64,000 nt of DNA, taken from positions 2,852,001-2,916,000 of the forward strand of contig NZ_LT630003.1 of assembly GCF_900105615.1 (NCBI RefSeq), written 5' to 3'. Both the position numbers and the translations under genes were made by a program. How positions within the stretch are numbered: the first letter of the stretch is position 1; each line of letters begins with the position of its first letter. Under the pieces are notes generated by a model, which was given only the letters and a program-made list of their open reading frames with translations, ran no database searches and was not told where the DNA came from. Below, piece by piece: positions 47,686 through 56,200 of the stretch. This DNA comes from Lacrimispora sphenoides JCM 1415 (GTDB taxonomy: Bacteria > Bacillota > Clostridia > Lachnospirales > Lachnospiraceae).

Positions 47686-48819
47686 TTATTTCTCGACTTT
47701 TCCCATGGCTTCTCCGATCATTCGGATCAGGAACGGAACCAGTACCACTGCAATGGTTACATAACCCAGATATCCATATCCTACCGTTACCAGCGGAAGA
47801 AGTCCGAACTGGGCGATAGCAAATGCAAGAATGGTACATAGCAAAGCACAGATTAAGGTTTTTGCTGAAGGCTTTCCGTCATTTTTCCTATCCTCCGGCT
47901 TTTCAAGGGCAACCACAACTCTCTGGACTGCTCCGGCTATCATGTTAACCGCCGTCGATACCGCTCCTAAAATAATCAGTATGGAAATCATTGGGTTCAT
48001 GAAGCCGGCTCCAACTCCGCCTTTGATCAGAGTGATAACCGGAAGGGGATCCTTGGATAAATCAGGATTGGTAGCAACTGCCATAAGTCCTAAAGTAGAA
48101 AGCATAATCAATCCGGAGTTAACAAGAAATCCGTAAACCATGCTGGTTTTTGCTTCTTTTTCCGTTTTAAATGATTCTGCATGCTGGTACAACAATCCGA
48201 TGGAAGCCAGCTGGAAGGAAGCGTAGATAAAGCAGCTCCAGAAAGCAGGGCCGGCAGGTGCAGGATCAGCTCCCAAAGTCTTGATATTACTTACGATATC
48301 ACCCCAGCTGACAATAATGTTTGGTATGTACACGATCAAAAGGCCTGCTATGATAATGACTGACAATGTGGAAGCCGCTTTTCTTACAAAATCCGTTCCG
48401 AAAATGGTCACCACAAAGATAAATAATCCTATGATCAAAGTACAGGCCATATATGGGATTCCGGTAAGGGACTGCATGGTGGAGCCTCCGGTCGCAAAGG
48501 CAACAGAGGGTGCCAGGCAAAGCAATAATATGTATACCAGCTCATAAAGGTTGGAAAAAATGGGGGCGAATTTTCCGTAAAACTTATTGTTAAAGGTTCT
48601 GTAATCATAAGCATCATGAAGCTTCGCATACCGAAGACCATACCACTGGAACACCGCTCCGATCGCCTGAGCAAGAATCGGTGTAATAAGTGCCCAAATA
48701 CCAAAGGCAACGAAATACTGGACCAGCTGTGCGCCAGAGGCAAACCCTCCGCCAAACTGTGTTGTAAACCATACGAAAGCAACGCCCACGGCTACCGGCA
48801 TTTTATTTTTATCGATCAT
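47686..48819 (-). CDS. YkvI-like multi-pass transporter
   Basis: 377 residues with about 10-11 membrane helices. The opening 'GVAFVWFTTQFGGGFASGAQLVQYF' contains a Gly-rich broken helix like that of APC/LeuT-fold transporters, and I relate it to the YkvI membrane family. Its place inside the operon suggests import of the 2-hydroxyacid or amino-acid-derived substrate, or export of the reduced acid. It separates the dehydratase from the ligase gene. Confidence 0.7.
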   Translation of the reverse strand: MIDKNKMPVAVGVAFVWFTTQFGGGFASGAQLVQYFVAFGIWALITPILAQAIGAVFQWYGLRYAKLHDAYDYRTFNNKFYGKFAPIFSNLYELVYILLLCLAPSVAFATGGSTMQSLTGIPYMACTLIIGLFIFVVTIFGTDFVRKAASTLSVIIIAGLLIVYIPNIIVSWGDIVSNIKTLGADPAPAGPAFWSCFIYASFQLASIGLLYQHAESFKTEKEAKTSMVYGFLVNSGLIMLSTLGLMAVATNPDLSKDPLPVITLIKGGVGAGFMNPMISILIILGAVSTAVNMIAGAVQRVVVALEKPEDRKNDGKPSAKTLICALLCTILAFAIAQFGLLPLVTVGYGYLGYVTIAVVLVPFLIRMIGEAMGKVEK

Positions 48820-48834
48820 ATCCTTCTCCTCCTG

Positions 48835-49953
48835 TTAAAGCATATCTATGAATGCTTCTATCATCGTTCCTGCCTGCTCGTAATTTACCATTTGCCTGTC
48901 TACTTCTACCTGAATGATAGGAATTCCTGCCTCAGCACAGGCTCTTTTCACCATTACATAATCAAATTCTTCCGGATCACAGAATTTCGTCAGAAGAACG
49001 ACCACACCTTTTGCTTTGTACTTCTTTGCCAGATCAACAATATAACCGGCTCTCTTCTTTTCCGGATCGTACAGGACGGAACAATGGTCCATACGGGAAA
49101 ACTTATCTGCAAGTCCTTCCAAAGGTTCCAGTTCCAGTTTGACATCCGTACGGTACTGCCTGGATTCATGGGCAACATCATCTGCCACAATCTGCAGTCC
49201 ATGTTCATCGAAGATTTTAAGCAGTCCATCGCTGTCTGCCAGGATTCCGGTGGTGATTACCTTGATTTTGCTTTCCTTCTCCTCTGCTTCTGACAAAGCC
49301 TCCATCAGCTGGCTGACCAGTGCTGTATGTTCTTCCTTCCGCATGAAATGAGCACTTTTAAAAATATCTCTTCTCTGGACTGCCGTGATGGAAGGATGCT
49401 GTTCTAAAACCTCTGTCAGCTTTCTCATTGCCGCATTGTGTTCATTGTAGATTTCATTGGACCGGGCCAGGGAAGTTTCACTGAATTTCTCACCGGTTGC
49501 TGCCTCTAAATCTCTTATCACACGCTCATAGGAAGCTTTGGTAAATTCTTTTCCGGACTCCGGTTTCCGGTTCTGGGGATAGGTCATGGGAATAAAGGAA
49601 ATGTCCTTTACCGCGTATTTCCAGTTCTGTCCCAGACACTTTAAAGAGTCACAGAGGGAGGGAATCACGATGGCTGAAATGCCTTTGTATTCTCCTCTGA
49701 TCCCCAGTTCCAAAATGCTCTGCATAATGGAACAGATAAACGCAGGAAAATATCTTTTAGACTCTTTTAACTCAATATCCGCTCCCCATGCTCCCATAGG
49801 AACAAGCCCCATAGAGTGGATCAGTTCTTCCGGAGTATAGACAGGAACACAAGCCACAACCTTTTTTCCCTGCTCCAGATAAGCATTCAGCTGTTTTTTC
49901 GGTGAACATGCAATTTCATGAAAATTTTCTAATAATTCATTCAATGTTGCCAT
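48835..49953 (-). CDS. 2-hydroxyacyl-CoA dehydratase, beta-type subunit (HadC/HgdB/FldC-like)
   Basis: 372 residues of the BcrC/BadD/HgdB family: 'EQGKKVVACVPVYTPEELIHSMG' (cluster-binding Cys), 'AIVIPSLCDSLKCLGQNWKY', 'GVVVLLTKFCDPEEFDYVMVKRACAEAGIPIIQVEVDRQ'. With the alpha-type subunit it removes water from (R)-2-hydroxyacyl-CoA by a ketyl radical mechanism. Its ATG overlaps the previous stop (TGATG). Confidence 0.92.
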   Translation of the reverse strand: MATLNELLENFHEIACSPKKQLNAYLEQGKKVVACVPVYTPEELIHSMGLVPMGAWGADIELKESKRYFPAFICSIMQSILELGIRGEYKGISAIVIPSLCDSLKCLGQNWKYAVKDISFIPMTYPQNRKPESGKEFTKASYERVIRDLEAATGEKFSETSLARSNEIYNEHNAAMRKLTEVLEQHPSITAVQRRDIFKSAHFMRKEEHTALVSQLMEALSEAEEKESKIKVITTGILADSDGLLKIFDEHGLQIVADDVAHESRQYRTDVKLELEPLEGLADKFSRMDHCSVLYDPEKKRAGYIVDLAKKYKAKGVVVLLTKFCDPEEFDYVMVKRACAEAGIPIIQVEVDRQMVNYEQAGTMIEAFIDML

Positions 49954-51191
49954 CAGTCTTTCCCCCCTTTGTTGGATTCCATGATTTCTGTAAGCCCCTG
50001 AACCCTTGTTTCATACTGGGCTTCCGAGAAGTTTCGCGGGTCTGCCTGATCACCGTCAAATGAGGTGACCGGTATCTGGCAGTCCTCTCCGATCTGGCGG
50101 CTCATCTCATACATAAAGCCGCTCCAAAGCTTGCAGGAACGGTTGGTATGAACCAGAAGCCCCTCTGCATGGGTCTTATTTACAATCGCTTCTCTCTTAT
50201 CCCGGGCATGCTCTAAGTTCATGGCATTGGGCACGTTGCAATAGGCACGGATCAGGCCGTCAAAGTCATCGTAAATGAATCCAAAGGCATCGGCATAAAT
50301 GGTTGCCACCATGTTGATTCCCCGGGACTTAAGGCCGGTGGCCGTTGTTCTTAAATGAGGCCAGCAGGCGATCCCTTCAAACATGATCCTGTATTTTTCC
50401 TCTGCACGGAAGGTGCTGGTACCCTCTTCCACTGCCTTTTTATATTCTTCCAGCAGGGTTTCAAAAGCTTCGGCCGCGTCCACGGTCCCTCTGGCACAGA
50501 CGGCAACCGCCATATGATTAAGCAGGTCAAAGCCGTTAAGAGGAGAAGGGGTATATTTGGTATAGGCTGTAGCCTCCAGCCAAGCTCTGGAAGTCCTGTT
50601 TGAGATTTCCATAACCTCCTTGAATTTCTCTTCACTCCATTTCTTACCGGTGATTTCCTCCAGCTGTTCAATGGCCGCCAGAAACTGGCTCTTGACATAT
50701 GCTACCTGGGCATCTGAAACCTCGTAATCAGGATTAAAGGGAATGTCAATGAGAATCAGCGGAATGTTTAGCTCTTTTGCAATGTTCTCATACCATTTGA
50801 TCATGCAGTTGCAGATGTTATTGCAGCAAAGTACAAAATCCGGCAGAGGCATGTTCTGCTCCGGAGTTTCCCCCACCATCATATGTGCCAGACTGATCCT
50901 TGCATAAGCGCAGATGTCATTGGAATAACCTTCCGCCTCTGAAATTTCACACAGCCGCTGTCCGGCTCCTCTTGCCGCAATCGCTGCTGCCTGATTCTCT
51001 GGATAGCACACTTTAATGCCTAAGGTCTGAAAAATTTCCTGAGGGAAATTGCTGGCGCACCAGCCGATTTTTTCTCCCCTGTCCTTTGCCTCCTGGACCT
51101 CCTTGTAGTGCTTTGCCACAATCTCGTTCAGCTTAAACTTGGCTGAATTGGGATCAATGGTAAACTTTGGTTTTTTCTCTCCTTCTCCCAT
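49953..51191 (-). CDS. 2-hydroxyacyl-CoA dehydratase, alpha-type subunit (HadB/HgdA/FldB-like)
   Basis: 412 residues. Features: 'IGWCASNFPQEIFQTLGIKVCYPEN', the Cys-rich 'DFVLCCNNICNCMIKWYENIA', 'IPLILIDIPFNPDYE', and 'GLLVHTNRSCKLWSGFMYEMSRQI'. Length fits HadB/FldB (about 405). The subunits each bind a 4Fe-4S cluster. The exact substrate (isocaproyl, aryl-lactyl, lactyl) cannot be read from the sequence. Confidence 0.92.
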   Translation of the reverse strand: MGEGEKKPKFTIDPNSAKFKLNEIVAKHYKEVQEAKDRGEKIGWCASNFPQEIFQTLGIKVCYPENQAAAIAARGAGQRLCEISEAEGYSNDICAYARISLAHMMVGETPEQNMPLPDFVLCCNNICNCMIKWYENIAKELNIPLILIDIPFNPDYEVSDAQVAYVKSQFLAAIEQLEEITGKKWSEEKFKEVMEISNRTSRAWLEATAYTKYTPSPLNGFDLLNHMAVAVCARGTVDAAEAFETLLEEYKKAVEEGTSTFRAEEKYRIMFEGIACWPHLRTTATGLKSRGINMVATIYADAFGFIYDDFDGLIRAYCNVPNAMNLEHARDKREAIVNKTHAEGLLVHTNRSCKLWSGFMYEMSRQIGEDCQIPVTSFDGDQADPRNFSEAQYETRVQGLTEIMESNKGGKD

Positions 51192-51206
51192 GAAAAATTC
51201 CTCCTT

Positions 51207-51977
51207 TTATGATTTATCATAAGCGTATAGCGCCGCTCCTAAAGCACCCATGAGCTGGGCCATTGGTGAATATGTAATTTTAAGACCCAGCTCCTGCTCC
51301 ATGGCTTTCCGTACCCCGCCATTTTTTGCAACGCCGCCGCTCATACACACTGTTTCTTTCACACCGACCCGTTTTGCCAAAGCCGCTACCCGGCTGGCCA
51401 CAGACTGGCAGATACCGGCAACCAGATCCGGGAGCTCGACCCCGTTTGCCAGCTGGGATATAACTTCGGATTCAGCAAATACCGTACAGGTACTGGATAT
51501 TTTGACGGTCTGTTTTGACAGGGCCGCCTGCTTTTCCAGATCCTCAATCCTCAGCTGAAGGATTCCTGCCATGACATCCAGAAACCGTCCGGTTCCTGCC
51601 GCACATTTGTCATTCATCAAAAATTCTGTCATGCGCCCGTCGGCACCCAGGGAAAGTACCTTTGCATCCTGTCCGCCAATGTCAATGATGGTCCGCACTT
51701 CCGGAAGCAGATGATGGACACCCCTTGCATGGCAGCTCAGTTCACTCATCTCGCCATCGGCATTTTTTAACAGCTTCCTTCCATAACCGGTAGCATAAAC
51801 AGCGGTTATCTCTTCCGGCTTTAAGCTTCCTTCGGCAAGTACTGCCTCAATTGCCCGCCCCGGACCGTCGGTTCCTGTCCCTGCCCCAATCAGGGAAGTA
51901 GCCAGAATTTCCTGTCCATCTTTCAGAATGACCGCTTTGGAGGTGGTAGAGCCTATGTCAACTCCTAATGTGAACAT
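51207..51977 (-). CDS. 2-hydroxyacyl-CoA dehydratase activator ATPase (HadI/HgdC/FldI-like)
   Basis: 256 residues from ATG 51977, with AAAGGA upstream. ASKHA-fold ATPase: 'GVDIGSTTSKAVILKDG', 'TIIDIGGQDAKVLSLGADG', 'SGGVAKNGGVRKAMEQ'. Cys in 'NDKCAAGTGRF' and 'ISSTCTVFAESEV' bind the 4Fe-4S cluster shared by the homodimer. It injects the starting electron into the dehydratase at the cost of ATP. First gene of the operon. Confidence 0.94.
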   Translation of the reverse strand: MFTLGVDIGSTTSKAVILKDGQEILATSLIGAGTGTDGPGRAIEAVLAEGSLKPEEITAVYATGYGRKLLKNADGEMSELSCHARGVHHLLPEVRTIIDIGGQDAKVLSLGADGRMTEFLMNDKCAAGTGRFLDVMAGILQLRIEDLEKQAALSKQTVKISSTCTVFAESEVISQLANGVELPDLVAGICQSVASRVAALAKRVGVKETVCMSGGVAKNGGVRKAMEQELGLKITYSPMAQLMGALGAALYAYDKS

Positions 51978-52030
51978 GGTTTTTTCCTTTCTTTGTTTAA
52001 TTTTTAACAATAATTAAGAAAAAAATATAT

Positions 52031-52083
52031 ATGTATACATGTATACAAGTTGCTCTGTGAAAAAATGTATCCTTGTATACAAG
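52031..52083. promoter_or_regulatory. GTATAC palindromes: candidate GntR operators of the hydroxyacid operon
   Basis: Three copies of the palindrome core GTATAC stand at 52033-52038, 52041-52046 and 52076-52081; the longest is TTGTATACAA. Each has the form NT-GTATAC-A seen in FadR/FCD operators. They lie 40-95 bases downstream of the predicted transcript start, fitting repression by roadblock. Confidence 0.6.
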
Positions 52084-52129
52084 TTATATTTTAAAAATAA
52101 AATGTAATAAGATACACTTTTTCATGCAT

Positions 52130-52158
52130 AGATTATCAAAAATTGTCGTATTTGTCAA
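52130..52158 (-). promoter_or_regulatory. Promoter of the 2-hydroxyacid operon
   Basis: On the - strand TTGACA, 17 nt, TAATCT; start near 52122. Confidence 0.75.
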
Positions 52159-52356
52159 TAACTTTTTTAAAATCAGGATTTTCTTTAGATATTATATGGA
52201 ACCTGATTGGAACCGTGGTCTCCTCCTTCTTCCTTTGTAATCGTCTAATTTGTGACAATCTTTTTCTTATAAACAAATAATCGGCTGTCTTCGCTGCAAA
52301 CGGCTTGAAATCTAAATGACTGAAGACTTCCGACCATTTCTTCTTGTCCAGCCGGA

Positions 52357-53055
52357 TTAAATGTTCAAGAAATACTGTGGATACTTTTCCTTTGCTTTCG
52401 CTCTGATCTCGGATATGGTTTCCAGATGATCTGCCATCGCCTGCTGGGCTTTGACAAAATCGCCGCCTTTGATTTCGTCGACAATCCTCCGGTGTTCATC
52501 GATCAGGCAGGGCATCCTTTTGCCAAGTGCCACATCGAAATTCCGCCATCTTGAAATGTGGAGCATTAAATCCTCCAGCAATTTTATAAGATTATACCGT
52601 TCCACACTTTCCGCAATGGCCCGGTGGAATGCAGAATCCAGCTTTTGAAACTCCAGGTCATACCCCTCCACACCCCGGTAGGACTCCTGTTTTTCTAAAT
52701 TATCCTCCAGTTCTTTTACCAGTTTTCCAATCTTCTCTTCGTCCATCTGGGACAACAGCTCATAAAGCTCTTCCTTCTCCACGGCAGTCCTTAAAATCAA
52801 CAGGTCTCCGATGAGTTTTAGATCAATCAAGCTTACATAAGTACCTCTCTGGGGATACACCGTAAGAAGCCCAAGCTGATTCAGCCTTGCAAAGGCATTA
52901 CGGATGATGGTTCTTGACACCCCATACTCTTCCGCCATCTGATTTTCACTGATCCTGGTACCAGGCTCTAATTCCAGCTTTAAAATACGTTTTCTGATAT
53001 TAAGGAAAACATAATCAGCGGAAACCGGCTGGCTGTTACTTTTCATATAATCCAT
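52357..53055 (-). CDS. GntR-family (FadR/FCD) transcriptional regulator
   Basis: 232 residues from ATG 53055 (AAGG upstream; the reading from TTG 53070 is less likely, ATG 53046 possible). N-terminal winged helix: 'YVFLNIRKRILKLELEPGTRISENQMAEEYGVSRTIIRNAFARLNQLGLL'-type sequence; the C-terminal FCD helical domain binds an organic acid, often with a metal. It is upstream of and colinear with the hydroxyacid operon and has its own promoter, so it is the likely ligand-responsive repressor of that operon. Confidence 0.88.
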   Translation of the reverse strand: MDYMKSNSQPVSADYVFLNIRKRILKLELEPGTRISENQMAEEYGVSRTIIRNAFARLNQLGLLTVYPQRGTYVSLIDLKLIGDLLILRTAVEKEELYELLSQMDEEKIGKLVKELEDNLEKQESYRGVEGYDLEFQKLDSAFHRAIAESVERYNLIKLLEDLMLHISRWRNFDVALGKRMPCLIDEHRRIVDEIKGGDFVKAQQAMADHLETISEIRAKAKEKYPQYFLNI

Positions 53056-53100
53056 ATTCCTTACCTTCAATTCATATTACTTGTTTTTTGTTATGAAACG

Positions 53101-53130
53101 ATTATACTCTTGACTGCGGATTTCTGTCAA
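53101..53130 (-). promoter_or_regulatory. gntR promoter
   Basis: On the - strand TTGACA, 18 nt, TATAAT, both hexamers perfect. Confidence 0.75.
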
Positions 53131-53224
53131 TTCGTTTCTGATACATGGTATGGCTGCCATCCGCTTTTCATCATCACGATATCAGACAATCCCATGTTTA
53201 AAAATTTCTTTTCAGAGCCGTCTG

Positions 53225-53253
53225 AAAAGAGGGGTGAAATTTCCCCCTCTTTT
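53225..53253 (-). terminator. Terminator-like hairpin after the large surface protein gene
   Basis: AAAAGAGGGG pairs with CCCCTCTTTT around a 9-nt loop. The T tail is short on the - strand. Confidence 0.55.
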
Positions 53254-53276
53254 ACACGGTCTTTCAATTAATCTTT

Positions 53277-56200
53277 TTATTCTCCAACAGCCGAATTAGC
53301 TGTTTTTTCAATCTTCTTTCCTTCCTCCAGTTCTTTTCCCTGGCTACCAGAAACTGTCTCATCGGTTCCTGTAGTGTCTTTCTGTATTTCTTCTTTTTTG
53401 CTCTCTGCAGCTTCTTTTGTGTCTCTCTCCCTGGCTTCAGCCGTTACTTCCTTGGTATCATATGCCTTGTCCTCCGCAGTTTCCACCGGTTCTACTATAA
53501 CTTCTTTTGTTTTGTCTTCCCCAGTTTTACTTAGTTCTTCCTTGACGCCTTCAGTACTGTCTTCCCCGGCTTTACCTGGTTCTTCCTTAATTTTTTCTGT
53601 TTTGTCTTCCTCAGTTTCCTCCGGTTCTTCCTTCATTTCTTCTGTCTTTTCTTCCTCATCTTTACCCGGTTCTTCCTTCGTTTCTTCTGTCTTCTCTTCC
53701 TCAGCTTTTCCCGGTTCTTCCTTAGTATCTATCTTTTCTTCCTCTGCTTTACCCGGTTCTTCCTTCGTTTCTTCAGTCTTTTCTTCCCTGGTTTCTGCAG
53801 CCTCTTCTTCCTTAAGAGTTACAGAAGCAAGCTTTCCTTCCATACCTTCTTCCGGATCAAATAAATCGACCATGAATGTCAATGTCTCGTAGCCGCTCAC
53901 CTCAATAACCACTTCGTTTTCTTCTTCTGTAAAGCCATCTGCCGTAAAGTCAAGATATTTTACAACTCCATAGGAATCATCCTTAGATACCTTAAACTCA
54001 TTTTGCCTGGAAGTGGAGAACAGTACGGCCTTTTTATAAGGAATTCCGTTAACAATTACTGTTTTATCTGCATTTAAATACTCCTTTGTAGCCTTCTCAT
54101 CTGTTGTATCGAAGGTTACACGATAATATGCCGGATCCCAGTTCGTTCCTTTCACAAATTTTGTCGTTTCCACACCAGGAGCTGATTTTTCATTTTCAAC
54201 CGGTTTCCCTGCAGCTTCCAGAATTTCAAAAGTTAAGGTCTTGGCAGTGTATCCTTCAGCAGTCACCAGAACCGTATAATGCCCTGCCTTCTGAAACAGA
54301 TCTTTCTGCAGCGTGAAAGAATAATCTCCTTTTTCATAATTATCCTGGCTGAATATTCCGCCCTGTTCTTTGGAAAGCACTTTCCTTGTATTATCGTCCG
54401 GGCCAGTCAGGGTCATCCCTGTTAAATTCTTCATAAAGTCACCGCGAAGTTTCTTCTGGCTTCCATCGTCTTCATCGGCTGCAGCATTGATGAAAACCTT
54501 CTGTCCTACGCGGTAAGCTGCCGCGTCCTCAGCTTCTGCTTTGTCTGGATTCTCAGTAAGAGAAAGTTTAAACATTTCCAATTCCTTTACCACATGTAAA
54601 ACAACCGTCTGCTCCTTGTACCCCTCTGCCACAATTCGCAGCTTGTGCTCTGCTTCCGTTAGCTGCTGCGTACCGCCTCCAGTTCCTTCTGTTTTTGACA
54701 GAAGGGTAACGCTTTCCTTTGCCTCGCTGATCTTATAAGCCGTAATATAATCGTCACTTCTAAGAGCGATTGCAGAATTGTCCAGATAAAGTGCTGTTAT
54801 TTTGGAGATATACTCCTTATCCTTATCGGAGGTAAGCACCAGATCCTCGCCCAACTTTCCTTCTGCGCCCTTAAGAGCAGGCGCCGTCTTTCCTACTACG
54901 GAAAGCAGACTTTCAACGGTTCCTAATTTTCCGTCTTCCAGGACCCGTTTGACTTGGTATGGGCGGTTTCCAGTCTCTCCTCCGGTCTGGGTCTCCTTAT
55001 ATTTTTCAAAGGAAAGATATTCTCCTGTCCCCAGCTTTCCATCTTTAACTGCATTTAAATAATGGGTAAAATTATAAAAAACTTCAGCATTTTCATCCAT
55101 AACAGCCTGTGCCTTCTGGTCATACCACAACTGTACTACTGCCTCACTGTCCTCATTTACATTGTTGATCTCATGTAATATCAATGCGTTCGCTAACAGA
55201 TCATGGTCAAAAATCAGGTATCCGTTCATTTTTGAACCTCCGGAAGAACCAGAGCTTCCGGAACCGCCGCCATCCGGTATGGCAACAGTTGCGCTGGACA
55301 TGGCGTCAATGCCGTAAGATTTAGCTACTGCAAAGATTTTAAGGTCATCTGCCCTGGTCTGTGAATTGCTGCCAACTTCCACTTTCTTAGACATTGTCTG
55401 GTAGCCGTTTGCATATGCCGTAACCGTATATATACCGCTTTCATCGGTAATCACATTGTCATCTGTATCCGTACCGCAGATATGAAGCATGGGGCCAATC
55501 TCATACCATTGGCTTATATTTGTAAGAGACTTTACTTTTCCTGACGGCATCGTTAAATCTACCCTGTAAATCGGTGACAGGATCTCTGTTCCAAAGCTTT
55601 CTCCATCCGGTCCAACAATATTAAAGGCAAAGTCTTCTCCCTCTTTTGGGCTCGGGTTTAAAGTATTTAAGTTCATCGCAAAAAGCCTGTTATCCACCAG
55701 ATGAAGGGGCACGTTCATGGTTGCCTTGCTGTATCCGGAAGACAGGTTCAGCTGATAACGCCCCCGGACAAAAAGGTTGGTCTGAGGCAGCTGGATGGTA
55801 ATTACTCCTGTTTTTCCATTTTCTGTTTCGATAACAGTTGTAAAAACAAGGTTCTTGTTTAAAATAGAGTTCTCAGCATCCAGAACCTTAATGGTTTTCA
55901 GCTGGTCAAACCAATTTTCCTGTGCCAGAGTCTTTAAGGACAGCTTAAACTGGATCCTGCCCTTTCCGTCTTTATCAATCATGGTATCTGGCAGGTAATA
56001 ATCGGCAGGTAGCTCAGGGAAAGTCTCCTGGTCCTTTCCGCTTAAATGAAAGGTAGTCTTCTCAGGCCTTACACGCACATTGCCGTCTTTATCGTAATTA
56101 TCCAGCCAATAGTCAAAGACAGATATAGATCCGTTGGTCAGGATCGCACTTGGGGCTGAATCAAGGCTGCCTCTCTCCGGCAATTCTGCCGTAGAGCCCT

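Noticed and set aside
52031-52084. GTATAC-rich region considered as a CRISPR-like or origin repeat
   Set aside because: Only three short palindromes, no regular spacer or longer repeat; the GntR operator explanation fits better.
53374-53892. 172-codon + strand ORF made of Ser/Val/Phe repeats
   Set aside because: Antisense shadow of the Glu/Lys repeat tail of the surface protein; no ribosome site or independent support.
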